Part shown: positions 53,537 to 63,851 of the stretch, one piece after another
How positions within the stretch are numbered: position 1 is the first letter of the stretch
Layout of the letters: every line of letters begins with the position of its first letter
NCBI GenBank assembly: GCA_022836615.1
Contig: MU405293.1
Coordinates: 105,933 to 169,932 of the forward strand
DNA from: Annulohypoxylon bovei var. microspora
Taxonomy: Eukaryota; Ascomycota; Sordariomycetes; Xylariales; Hypoxylaceae
Length of the DNA stretch: 64,000 nucleotides
Reading direction: 5' to 3'
Program-made: the position numbers and the translations under genes
Notes under the pieces: model-generated
Database searches by the model: none
Seen by the model: the letters and a program-made list of their open reading frames with translations, nothing else
What the model was told of the DNA's origin: nothing

Positions 53537-55502
53537 CTACTGTTGTGTTGAGAGACGTGGCCCAATCGACGTTAGGTCAATGTCATCAACTTTCAACTCC
53601 CATCCTTTCCCCCTGAACCGCTTTGGCCAAATACCATTCCTACCCGGAGCAAGAATCCCGTTCGGGTCCAATACATCCTTGATCGTCTCATTAAAACGCA
53701 TAAATGCCGAGTTATTCCAGTTGTATGTACCGGCTACCTGATCGGCAAATAGGAGATGTGTGCGATACTCACCGAATCCCCTCGAGGCGCACTCATCTAT
53801 CATTTCACGCATGAGGCCTAGAATACGGGGTCAGCATATGAGCAATGTTCAGCCTATAGTGGCAGTCAAATGAGGTTTAGGTGATGAGAACGTACGTATG
53901 GCCCGAGTTTTGGCGTCAGGGTCAGCCCTATCGTATATGATATTCGTGATATACTATACATATCGAAACTTGTTAGTCGTTTACACAAACTAGAGAAGAC
54001 AAATATAATCGGATACTTACGTGGATTTCACGACCGGCTACACACAACGTCGGAAACAAATCGAATCCGTGCCGTTTATGAAGCGTCACAATTAACTCGT
54101 GTATCGTACGCGCATCTCTGCCGCGGGTTGGCGCTATGGGCGAAAAGAATAAATGAGCGCCGTTAGGTACCCAATTAAGCCAATCCAAATCGCGCAGAAC
54201 CGGTACGCCGCTGCAGACCGAGACTCTGTCGTGTATATAATGATCGGCCGGGAGATCGGCGGGTAAAAAGAATCGTGAACCCGGTATTTTTCCGAACTCC
54301 CCGTTAATAACTTTGAGCTGCGCAGCGATGGCCTCGGGCGGCCCGTATTGGGTCCCGTAGAATATCCAAGCACAATCACCTAGGGGCAGCTTGGAAGCCG
54401 CAGATTGAATCTCTTCGCGTGTCATTGGACTGGAACCATCGTGGAAATCTGCCTTTCGTTTCCCGGTGACGCCGAGCTCCTGAATTACGTGGCGTAGTTG
54501 CGGAATATTTCCCAATATTCGCTTCTGGGCTAAGGGTCGAATGAGATCCACGATCTGTTCAAAATCGTCATCCCGAGGGAAAGTGAAGCAGTACGATTGG
54601 TGTTCAGTTTCAGGCATCAGATGGAAACCCATCTTGGTCACGATGCCGAAATTGCTCTGCGAGAAAATACCGTCGATAGCCGGACCGAACGCATGCTGAA
54701 ATGATTGCCAGGTAGGGTTATCCGCTCCGTCTGGACCCGGCATTGCGCCCATACCCGTACGCAATATCTCGCCATTTGGTAGGACGAGTTCCATACCGCA
54801 ATGGTTTGCGAAGTGGTCGCCGTACGGCGTATAACCGACGCCACGGTCTATCGCGTTACCTAGTACACTGCCGCCGCCTAGATCAGGGGTATCTATCCAC
54901 AACGGAAGCTTCCGGCTCTGTATTTCCTCGTAGAGTTTGAAGTACGTTACGCCAGGCTCGACAACGCAGCTAGCGTTCTCCGCGTCGACATTTATAACCT
55001 GATGCATCCGTTTTCCAAGGTCGACGACGACTGCCCCTGGCATACGGGGTGCCGCCCCGCCGTAGCCTAAGTTCCTACCAATGGAGATAGGATATATTGG
55101 GATGCCAAACTTATTAGCCCAACGCACTGTAACTTGGACTTCCTCCGTCGACCCGGGGTACACTGTCGCGCTACTGACGAGCTCTTCCTGGTCCGAGATG
55201 TGGAACGCATCGTGAGTGTTTGGATGTTCCATGTACCATCCATCCACCAGCGGCTTATCATTGACTTCAACGTTCACATCTCCTATATCCTCTCGCAATT
55301 CTTTCACTGCCGTCTCAAATTTCTCTAGAGACACCTCTGGCGGGAGCCGAACCGGTGTCTTCCTCGGCTGGCTGCTTGGCAGCGTGCGGTTTGAGGACAG
55401 GCGGGCATGCGCATCTTGAGCTTCCTGTCTCAGTCGCACCGGCGTGCCGCTATGCTTCTCATCCAGCGATGGGATGATAACAGGGATTGTTCGTGCCGTC
55501 AT
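53537..55502 (-). CDS. vaoA: Vanillyl-alcohol oxidase-like flavoprotein
   Basis: Exons 55502-54021, 53953-53896 and 53817-53537 give 606 residues. Introns of 67 and 78 bp have GTAAGT and GTACGT donors. The FAD-binding domain shows PISIGRNLGYGGAAPR and PDLGGGSVLGNAIDRGVGYTP. The cap domain contains NWVPNGAHLFFSP, whose His lies where VAO binds FAD covalently (inference from memory of the family). The C-terminal GEYRTHLLF holds the Tyr-Arg pair that contacts the phenol in VAO. GRNGIWPKRFR follows. An N-terminal extension of about 40 residues, longer than in the Penicillium enzyme, precedes the fold. The family oxidises 4-hydroxybenzyl alcohols and alkylphenols with O2. A MITE lies about 285 bp before the start. 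Confidence 0.9.
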
Positions 55503-56706
55503 GATGGCTAGGGTCGTAAAGTCGTCTAAGGTCTTGCAGAATTCTCCCTTCGTCCTCTGACAACTTAGTCAACCTCACATAGCTGCCGCCTGCGAACTTC
55601 ATATTCTTATTCACGGATTCTCTGGCATCGCTAGTATCTACAGTTTACTCCGCTCCAGCTTCCCCAATGGAAAGCGGCACGATGTGGTGTTACAGGCGGG
55701 GTTGGAGTTGGGGAACCCTCGGCAGATGCACCCCCGTGCTAAATATGTTCCCCCGTGGGGTAGCTCATTAGCGTTTCTACGAAGGGTATCCCCACGACCG
55801 CCAGACATGGGTCCAAAAAGCATCCACTGAAACCAGCCCTTCTAGCCAATTAAAAGACAGTTTACGAGAAACTAAACATGGTATAAAGTAATCAACCAAT
55901 CACATTCAACGTTTATGCTTTCCCCATGTCCTCCGTGAAGTGAAGGCTTTAACCTTTTAAGGAAAATCGATAAGGAATTACAAGGTTGAAATTTGATTTT
56001 TAATTGGCCGACCTAAGTGTTTTTTAGTGGATGCTTTTTGGACCCATGTCTGGCGGTCGTGGGGATACTGCTATGTTCCAAAAAAAATGATATGTCAGTA
56101 TTTTATCTTCGTTATACTATTTGCAGTATTCATCGCTTACGATATGCTATGATAGTGTAACAGTATATCCTGGGTATTGTAGGTATGTATTTACGTACAA
56201 CGAATCTCGCAACGATAAAATCAATATTTCCAGGGGCCAGATATATTATAGGCGCTAATTGGGAGCCTTCTTAGTTCTATTGGCTATGCTTAACATTGAT
56301 AAACAGTGTCTTCTACCTACCTACCGTCGTAAAATATGTCTACCGCTATTTCTTGCCGTATTAGTTCTACGACTCCAGGAGAGGAAAACCCCTTAGCAAA
56401 GCTTAGTGATCCCGAAGAATGCGGGACAAAATCCGGAGAAGTGGGTCGAGAACGATCTACCGTCACACTAGGACAATCTGCCATGGCAAAATAGGCGTAG
56501 CTCGATGCGTCTGTGTTGGTAATGTGTCTCGGCGAGTATCTGCTGATGTAGGATTCCTTCGGCATGAAAAAGCATCGACAAATCCGCAACCTGGCTCTAA
56601 ATATGGAGACCTTCCGAGGACTCGTTCACCGAACGTATCCATTCTTGCGTAGAGGGTTCTATTGAATTTACTTGTGTTACAACTATAGCTAAAGACCTTG
56701 TTCAAT
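55503..56706. other. Divergent promoter region with MITE
   Basis: Shared upstream region of the VAO-like gene (-) and the FAD monooxygenase gene (+). It contains the element at 55787-56067. Short frames at 56317-56652 are not convincing. Confidence 0.55.
55787..56067. mobile_element. MITE with perfect 42-bp inverted ends (TA target)
   Basis: The first 42 bases, starting TATCCCCACGACCGCC, are identical to the reverse complement of the last 42 (56026-56067). The outermost dinucleotide on each side is TA, probably the duplicated target of a Tc1/mariner-type insertion, leaving a 277-bp element with 40-bp ends. The 197-bp centre is AT-rich and non-coding. Perfect ends imply a recent insertion. 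Confidence 0.85.
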
Positions 56707-58272
56707 ATGACGGTCAACGGCGCAGAAAAGGAGCCTATCAAGGGTGAGTGAAATACATTTACCAATCGGGCTTCTTCCCCTCAATGAATCTTTCATTTTC
56801 ATTCATCGACAAATATTGCTAACTTTATTAATCCCAAAGCCATCGTGATCGGCGCCGGCCTCGGCGGATGCGCCTGCGCTCTCGCGCTCAAGCACCACGG
56901 GCACTCGGTAGTCGTGTACGAGCGACTCAAGAACTTCCGGCGGCTCGGCGACTCGCTGGGGCTGGGAGAAAACGCGCTCAAGCTGCTCGAGCGCTGGGGC
57001 GGCGCGGGGCTGTACTCCAAGCTCACGAGCATCGGCAACCAGGCCCCCGACATGCAGATCCGCCGCTGGCACGACGGCAAGGTCCTCGCCCAGCAGCCGC
57101 TCATGGACATGGCCGGGTATATCGGACACCGCGGGGACTACCACGAGGCGTTTATCCAGGCAGTCAATGACGCGGGGATCGAGATTAGGATGGGCAGGGA
57201 GGTTGTTGCGTATGACGAGACGAAGCCCAGCGTGCTGTTTGCAGACGGGACGGAGGAAAGCGCTGACGTGGTCGTGGGCGCTGATGGCATTAAGTCCCGG
57301 GCGAGGGAGTTGGTGCTGGGGTTCGAGGATGCGCCGAAGAGTAGCGGGTATTCGTGCTATAGGGCGTACTTCCCCGGAAAACATTTAAGAGAGGATCCGT
57401 TGTGTCGCGAGTTTGTGGATCATGATTGTGTTAATATTTGGTATGTTTGCATGGGAACCTCATGCTAATCTTGTCTTCCATTTTCCCTTTCCGTCATCAC
57501 CTTCCTGGCCCCCTTTTCACCTCAGGTTATCTACCAATGAATGAAAAGCTCAAGCCAAATCACAGGATCGGCGAAGACACGCACCTAGTCCAAAACACGC
57601 TGCGGAACGGCGACGAGTTCAACTGGATCGTGACGCGCAAGCTGTCGCACGAGGCGGACATGGTCATCAAGGAGTCGTGGTTTCAGGAGGGCGACATGGA
57701 CGAGGTCAAGAAGTCGCTGCAGGACCTAGACCCCCGCATCCGCGCCGCCGTCGATAAGACCGAGGCGTGTCTGGACTGGAAGATCTGCTATAGAGACCCG
57801 CTTCCTACATGGATATCCACTAGCCACAAGATCGCGCTGCTGGGAGACAGCTGCCACCCCCACCTGCCGACGAGCGCGCAGGGCGCGAGCCAGGCCACCG
57901 AGAGCGCGGGCGTGCTGGCGGTCTGCTTGGAGTTGGCCGGGAAGGGGAATATACCCCTAGCGGTAAGACAAGCGTACGATATCCTTTGCGAAGTGTTTGA
58001 CCTGACTGGATGCGCAGACGAGATGCTACGAGAAGTTGAGGTTCGCAAGGACCAGGGCTAGCCAGACGAACGGGGAGGACTTGAGAGATCGCTGGCACAA
58101 CGCGCTTAAGGACGTGGACGAGGGCGTCGAAATCGACCCCGAGTCTGTCAAGATGCGGAATAGGTGGCTGTATGCGTTCGATGCCGAGGCGGATGCGATC
58201 GAGCGCTGGGACGAGATGTCGGCGTTGGTTAGGGAGGAATTAAGGACGGGGAAGATCTCGCCGTTATGTTAG
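56707..58272 (+). CDS. FAD-dependent aromatic monooxygenase (salicylate hydroxylase-like)
   Basis: Exons 56707-56743, 56840-57440, 57566-57962 and 58018-58272 give 429 residues. The second acceptor is the CACAG at 57561-57565; the nearer CTCAG at 57530 leads to a stop. Motifs of class A flavin hydroxylases are complete: GAGLGGCACALAL (dinucleotide binding), VVVGADGIKSRAR (the DG motif) and IALLGDSCHPHLPTSAQGA (the GD motif). The last splice rebuilds CYEKLRFARTRA. Such enzymes hydroxylate phenolic acids such as salicylate with NAD(P)H and O2. Its divergent neighbour is a vanillyl-alcohol oxidase, so a role in phenol breakdown is likely, though secondary-metabolite hydroxylases share the same motifs. 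Confidence 0.88.
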
Positions 58273-58762
58273 TCTGGTGATTGGTTTGATTTATGTTTAG
58301 AGATTTAGGCATTGCGGGTTTATTTGAATGTGAATTGTTTATTAAGTAGGTAGTATAAACTTGCTACGTGGTCCCTTAAGATAGGAGGTACTTAACCCTA
58401 ACCCCATCTTAACCCTATCCCTATCCCTACCCCTTAAGCATATGCATATGCATAGGGGCTCACCCTTAACTGCCTGAGTGATAGGTACCTGGATACCCCC
58501 TGCCACCTTTTTTTCTTAAAAAATCACGATCTTCTTCGGTACGTATGTCGATATGGTATTTCAATCCAATTACCTATACTTAGATGCATTTCCATGTCCT
58601 CTACCCCTATACTACATACCTAGTAGTTGTCAAGCCCCAGCAAGCCTCCACAGTGTGGCTGTGCAAATGTCCGGAAGCACACAATCGGCTCGACGGGAAC
58701 CCCCACTCACCCTCTTAACAAACAGGAACAATTCACGGGCGTGGCACTTTTCAATTTCCACA
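58273..58762. other. Intergenic with telomere-like tract
   Basis: Holds the CCCTAA-like run at 58391-58436, next to ATATGCATATGCAT. No gene seen. Confidence 0.6.
58391..58436 (+). repeat. Degenerate telomere-like (CCCTAA) tract
   Basis: About seven units of AACCCT, AACCCC, TTAACCC, TATCCC and TACCCC in a row. Fungal telomeres are usually TTAGGG, so this may be an internal telomere-like repeat or simply a TAGGG-rich promoter element. Confidence 0.6.
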
Positions 58763-59667
58763 ATGTCAGCACGTACGGCTAAGATAATATCGACTGAATT
58801 GCTCGTATGTACATCGGCAACCCTAATTGAAGAGAGGGTTACTTCGTACTAAGAATTTTATTAGGAAAATAAAGATGCGGAGTGGCTCAATCTTGTGAAG
58901 TCAGTAGCAAGTCCGAATATTTATTGCCGTGATATATTCATACCACGTCCTATGCTCTCATGGCTCCATATCTCCTTTCCTGTCTGACTATTCTATACTA
59001 TAGAATCACCTACGAGGATGAGAATGGTCATTCTCGCACATGGGAGGCGATGAAACGTCCTGGGCGACCAAAAACCAGCGCTGTAGATGCCGTACAGATG
59101 ATCGCAGTCGCTCAGAGGACCGAGGGCCCAGAAATTCTTCTGGAAAAGCAGTTTCGCGCACCGGCAGCCAAAATTGTGATTGAGTTTCCGGCCGGTCTCG
59201 TTGACGAAGGCGAAACCCCTGAGCAAGCTGCCTTGCGCGAATTAAGAGAGGAGACGGGCTACATCGGCGAGGTAGTGCTGGATCTTGGAGGCAAACGGCC
59301 GGTTTTGTTTAGTTGTAAGTTCAATCATAGGATCGGGTGTGGAAATTCATGTACTAATCATCTCTCAGCTCCCGCATCTTCGAGGTAAACCCCTGTATTT
59401 CTAATCACGACCCATGATGACTAATGAACTGACCGTTTTCCTAGCTCGAGCACTTTCCTTATCCATCTCAAGATAGATCCATATAAAGAAGAGAACCAAA
59501 ATCTGAATCCACAGCTAGAAGATGGCGAGTTTATAGAGACTTTCTGGGTTCCGTTGAACAAGCTGTATGATGAGTGTAGGAAGTTAGAATCTCAGGGGTT
59601 TGCTATTGACGGCAAGGTCGGAGTGTTTGCTGAAGGTCTCGAAGCCTCAAAGATGTGGACCGCATAA
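58763..59667 (+). CDS. YSA1: Nudix hydrolase, ADP-ribose pyrophosphatase (Ysa1-like)
   Basis: Exons 58763-58804, 58865-58899, 59004-59314, 59369-59384 and 59445-59667 give 208 residues. Intron 1 has a perfect TACTAAG branch point; intron 2 uses the unusual donor GTCAGT; exon 4 is a 16-nt microexon. The model rebuilds DAEWLNLVKITYED and, near residue 90, the Nudix box GLVDEGE...LRELREETGY, matching Gx5Ex7REUxEExGU. The C-terminus has LEDGEFIETFWVPL and GYAID-like QGFAIDGKVG, family blocks. The enzyme splits ADP-ribose and related sugar nucleotides into AMP and a sugar phosphate. Small exons 1 and 2 are predicted by frame and family similarity only. Confidence 0.88.
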
Positions 59668-60495
59668 TCAATAGGTACGGTAACATATATCGTTATCTAG
59701 ATCCCATTGTTAAATATCTTTTCTATTCATGCGTACCCATACCTCTTCTTAAGGTCGTCCTCAGATAAATGCTTAATTGATCAATCATATTACTTTGAGT
59801 ATTATTCAGCGCGGGAAGCAATTTCACACCACTAGGTAATAAGGTTTCCTTATTTACTCACACCACTCTTAATACCTATTTGGAGTCCGATTGAAAAGGG
59901 GTAAGTTTAAGAACGTTAGTAAAACAATCTTACAACTAGGGCGTTGAGTCATAATCCACAAGTTCTTGCTAGCCTTCAAGCAAATGATGAATAAGTACAC
60001 ATCATCGCTTGCTGTTTGCAATTATATGAATAACGTACTATAATGCTACCCCCTGGTTAGCTGGATGTATGCCTTAGGGGTTGTTAAGGGGTCTCCCATC
60101 ACTATTTTGTTTGCTTATCATCTCTTCAGCCCCTAATCATGTCACACAAAGATCTTGTGAGATATGTAATGACGTTAACAGCACGAAGGATTCGAGTCAT
60201 ACATGTAAGATATTAACGATTAACTTGGTCCATTCACATAAGAAACTACATCTCTTGAGTTCTTTGCTTTCTTATTTAAAATCGCTTCTTCTCTTCACTT
60301 AGGAAAATTCTCCCTCCCTCTATACCTACCTCTAAATAAACTTCACGTACACAACTAAAGAACAAAACAGCAATATAACAATACAACAATACAGCGATCA
60401 AGTCTGAGCATACCTTCAGGGGCAAGAACAAAAAATAGGCTGGCATACCTACTTTGCGCCTCGAATAACATCCATTCACGATCAACACCACCAAG
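59668..60495. other. Intergenic and leader of the microprotein gene
   Basis: No gene from 59668 to 60270. From 60273 a TATA-like TATTTAAA is followed by a leader of about 215 bases without any ATG. Confidence 0.55.
60273..60280 (+). promoter_or_regulatory. TATA-like box before the microprotein gene
   Basis: TATTTAAA, followed by a CT-rich then A/C-rich leader free of ATG up to the start at 60496. Confidence 0.4.
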
Positions 60496-60624
60496 ATGTC
60501 TCAACCACCTGCTTGGAATTGCAAGTGCGGACGCTGGAACTCAGCTTATGAGATGCGCTGCGCGTGCGGCTTATACAAGCCTATACCTCCACCACCTCCA
60601 CCTCCACCCAAGCCAGCCAAGTGA
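60496..60624 (+). CDS. 42-residue RanBP2-like zinc-finger microprotein
   Basis: Starts MSQPPAWNCKCGRW and contains MRCACG, then ends with eight Pro and a KPAK tail. The spacing W-x-C-x-C-x3-N-x6-C-x-C matches the RanBP2-type zinc finger (W-x-C-x2-4-C-x3-N-x6-C-x2-C) in the Trp, the Asn and the two fixed gaps, but each Cys pair is one residue tighter. The start has an A at -3 and an AC-rich, ATG-free leader with a TATA-like box. This makes chance unlikely. RanBP2 fingers bind RNA or ubiquitin, and a polyproline run can bind SH3/WW or profilin. The function of this protein is unknown. Confidence 0.62.
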   Translation: MSQPPAWNCKCGRWNSAYEMRCACGLYKPIPPPPPPPPKPAK

Positions 60625-61567
60625 GCTATGAAGAAACATTGACGATATTCTCTATATTCTAAATGGAGATTTTTGGAAGGAGATTGCAATTTTAAACAGA
60701 CAATGTAGTTGGCATAATGCATTCATTACAGTCTATGAATGGAATGTTCTGGGGGCTGGAATAGAGGAAGGAGAAAGCGGAATTTGAAAACACTCATTAA
60801 TAAAAACTTACATAGTATCATAAAGCACATTCTTTTAAGAGTTCTTATGAATTGCTGCCACTTTTTGCTGCAATGGTAATAAAATGAAATAAACTTACAG
60901 GTAATTTATTAACTGTAGGCCACTCCTGGTGGCACAAAAAATCTCGAGTTTAGCCAGAGCCGCAGATCTCACGGTTCGGTTCTTGGATCTCACAGTTTTA
61001 CACTTTTACACCTTTTCAACGATCTTTTAATCAACCCTCAACTGCCACTATCACACAGATAGCTTCGTGGTTTTGCGAAGCGTTTCGCAAAACCTTTCCA
61101 CTGCCCACCTGGACCGTCAATTAGTCAGGTCAAGTTTTATTAGATCAGGTTGATTGATTTGACTGCTCCCAGTATGGCTTCTAATCAATAGTCAATTTAG
61201 TAAGCACCCCAATTGAAACCCTGCATTGTGATTGGGCATCTGGCATAGTGAATATGGGCTATTGCCCCTTTTTTATATGGGTCGCTGTAAGCTCAACATT
61301 GCCCCACTATTTCCCCTGACCAAAATAGTAAGTGTCAAAAAAGGGGCATATTCAAAGCAACTGACTCGATAATTCTAAACGCTTTTAATTAGTATTGAGC
61401 ACTCATATGTATGATTGTAGATCTAGAATTTTCCATTAACATTGCTGCCATTTCGCTGCCCGACCAACAAACAAAGCCTTTCCCGTCTTAGCCCCTTTTA
61501 TATGTCAGGATTCCTATCCAATAAATAAATCTCATCGCCTTCCGTTATTATAAACAGCAGAATTGGA
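60625..61567. other. Intergenic with repeat fragments
   Basis: No gene. It holds a hairpin with an 11-bp stem at 61069-61094, two ATTGCTGCCA copies (about 60852 and 61441) and two GATCTCAC copies near 60965-60998. These look like pieces of a repeat without clear ends. Confidence 0.5.
61069..61094. repeat. Hairpin, 11-bp perfect stem
   Basis: GGTTTTGCGAA pairs with TTCGCAAAACC around a GCGT loop. Confidence 0.85.
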
Positions 61568-62847
61568 TTAGACGTCTTCCATTAGCCACGGTAGTACCTT
61601 TCTGCCCCAGTATTGGCGCATCTTGTAATGCCCAAGTCCTTCAGGCATGGACGTGATAGCTGCTGCTAATTCTTTCCCATCTCCCTCAGCCTTCACCTGG
61701 TGAAGTGGAGTCATGTAAGACCGCACAGTGAAGATGACTGCACTAGTACGAGGAATTTTTGTGAGCGTCTGGTGCTCTACGCGTAAGTAACATTCGTCAA
61801 TTAAAGGATCCTCCTTGTCCTCCGCGACGACCTGTTCCGTCCCGGGGTAGTAGTTATTGCCGTCGGTGCGGAACAAGTCGGCCCCATCGACTTGTAACGA
61901 CCACTTTTATCCGGTTAATTAGCATAACAGGGAATTTAACGAAGTGGGAAGCTTTCCTTACGTTCATACGCCCGATAAAATCCCCAGGTATCATTCGACC
62001 GAAGTAACGGTCCACGCTGAGCCCGAGTTTCCTTTCGTACCCCGGAACCGGTTTATGGATCTCCTTCACGGACTCGCCAACACGGGCCGGGCTTAAAAAG
62101 CCACCGGGGAAACAAGCGATGTAACCTTGCAGGCGATACTGTCCATCCAAGTCAGGGCACATGAAGTAAAAGTCTTCCTAATAATTACTGAGTGGTTAGC
62201 AACTAGTACTGCCATCCATTTTCTGTTGGACTAACTAAGGTACTTACCTCGATGTTTTCTCCCATGTATGCTAGCATTTGGGAATGGGTTAGTCCCACAG
62301 TTGTGAACGGGTAAGTGGCACCAGTAGCCAAGTTCTTGACTGTCTTTCCGCAAGCCTTGAACATGGTCGGGAATCTAGCTGGTAAGTATTTAATCATAAT
62401 TTCCTCATATAATTCCTCAATGGCCGGGTTGACCTTCTCGCCGGCTCCGATGGTAAATTCGGGCTTTCCCCGAATTAGAGGTAAGCGTTCTTTGATGCGG
62501 TCTAAGTAGCCACGATCCATCCGGATCCATTCTGAGCGAGTGCGTTTCTGGATCCCTGATATCTTTATTAGCCCCAGATAGTTGAGAATGGTGTGTTTAA
62601 TATTCTACGTACCCATAGTGACGTGGCCCTGTGTCTTGTATGGTTGGTATTTAATAGGGGTTACCTTGCGGAAGTCAAAATCTGTTAAGGGCACAATTTC
62701 CTGTTCTACACGCTGCTTTTCATCTGATGGCTTTGGGTGGGATTTTTTGAAGGCTTCTAAGGCATACCCTAGTGCGAGAAACAGGGGAGCCAATAGAAGA
62801 ATCCATATTGGTCTTGAGGCAAAAGTGTCGTATATAACTTGAATCAT
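61568..62847 (-). CDS. DUF3445-type heme-dependent oxidative N-demethylase-like protein
   Basis: Exons 62847-62613, 62555-62248, 62177-61962 and 61903-61568 give 364 residues. Introns are 57, 70 and 58 bp. A membrane segment lies at about 13-31 (PIWILLLAPLFLALGYALE), so the protein is probably an N-terminally anchored membrane protein. Family blocks: IQKRTRSEWIRMDRGYLDRI, EDFYFMCPDLDGQYRLQGY, CFPGGFLSPARVGESV, IHKPVPGYERKL and, near the end, RTDGNNYYPGT. Bacterial relatives oxidatively demethylate amines using heme; fungal members are uncharacterised. Conserved His and Cys residues near the CFPGGF block are intact. All junctions keep frame. Confidence 0.85.
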
Positions 62848-63851
62848 GATTAGTAGAGCGTATATTGCTGTTCTGTATCTTTATGTTAAGCACTTTGAGA
62901 TATAGCCACACGTTATATACACCTGATACTCAGGTAGGTAGGTACGTACCTACAGGTGGTAGCTATTATATTTTTTCACTAAACACTTGCCTAGGAAGGA
63001 TTAGAAATATGGGGTTCATGGTGAGAGCTTCAAGGATTCGGCATCATACGGGATTAGAGAATCGTGCCGAACCATGATAAGGTCAAAAACCACCAGCACC
63101 AGCATATTATTCATACATTTATCTTCCTACGCAACTAAACCCCCAACTAGGCACCAACCTTGGACTCTCTTTCGGGAGCACCGTAACCCACTCATCTATC
63201 GAATAAGAAAGAACACTTAACATCTTTCTATATTAGACCCCTTGGTGTGGTACCTGGCTCATTGCATATTATGAGTCAACTTGAAGGGATGACTGAACTC
63301 AACATGGATCGGAATTAAGGACGCGTGGAAATATTCCTTAAAATGGAAACAGACTTTGCAATTTGTTTTTGCATACTCACTGCTCAGTATAATATTCGCA
63401 TCGTTTTCAAGTTGGCGAAATTTGTATGGCTAATAAACGAAAATCGCGACTAAGCGTATATCTTTTGGTGGGTTTTAGTGGATAAATTACGTTAAAGCTT
63501 GTGAAATTGGCGTCACAGTCATGATGATCGATGTTGCGAAACTAGCCGCCAGTCAAGTTGATAATAATAATAGTTTTCTCTAATAAACAAAGACTTAGAA
63601 AGAAGGGGTGTGTGAACAAATTCCTTTTACGTAATTTATAATAAATAAGCTTCTCTGTGATCTACGGGTTGGATCTGTTTAAATAAACAACTGGGTCAAT
63701 GTAACAGTCCCCGCGTTGGGTAATGGGAAAAAAGTTCTTAGACTTAGACACACATTATTAAAACAAGACACCCTCGTATGAGATCTAATAAAATTCCTAT
63801 AGTTGCATTCTTACCTACTCATATTATTGTTTATTACTCTCTACCGACAAG
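62848..63851. other. Intergenic, no gene recognised
   Basis: Promoter of the 62847 gene (-) with TAGGTAGGTACGTACC near 62934. AT-rich beyond, with no ORF of note. Confidence 0.5.

Noticed and set aside
57531..57565. Nearer acceptor (CTCAG) for intron 2 of the FAD monooxygenase
   Set aside because: Using it gives a stop within a few codons; the CACAG at 57561-57565 keeps the frame and rebuilds a family-like junction.
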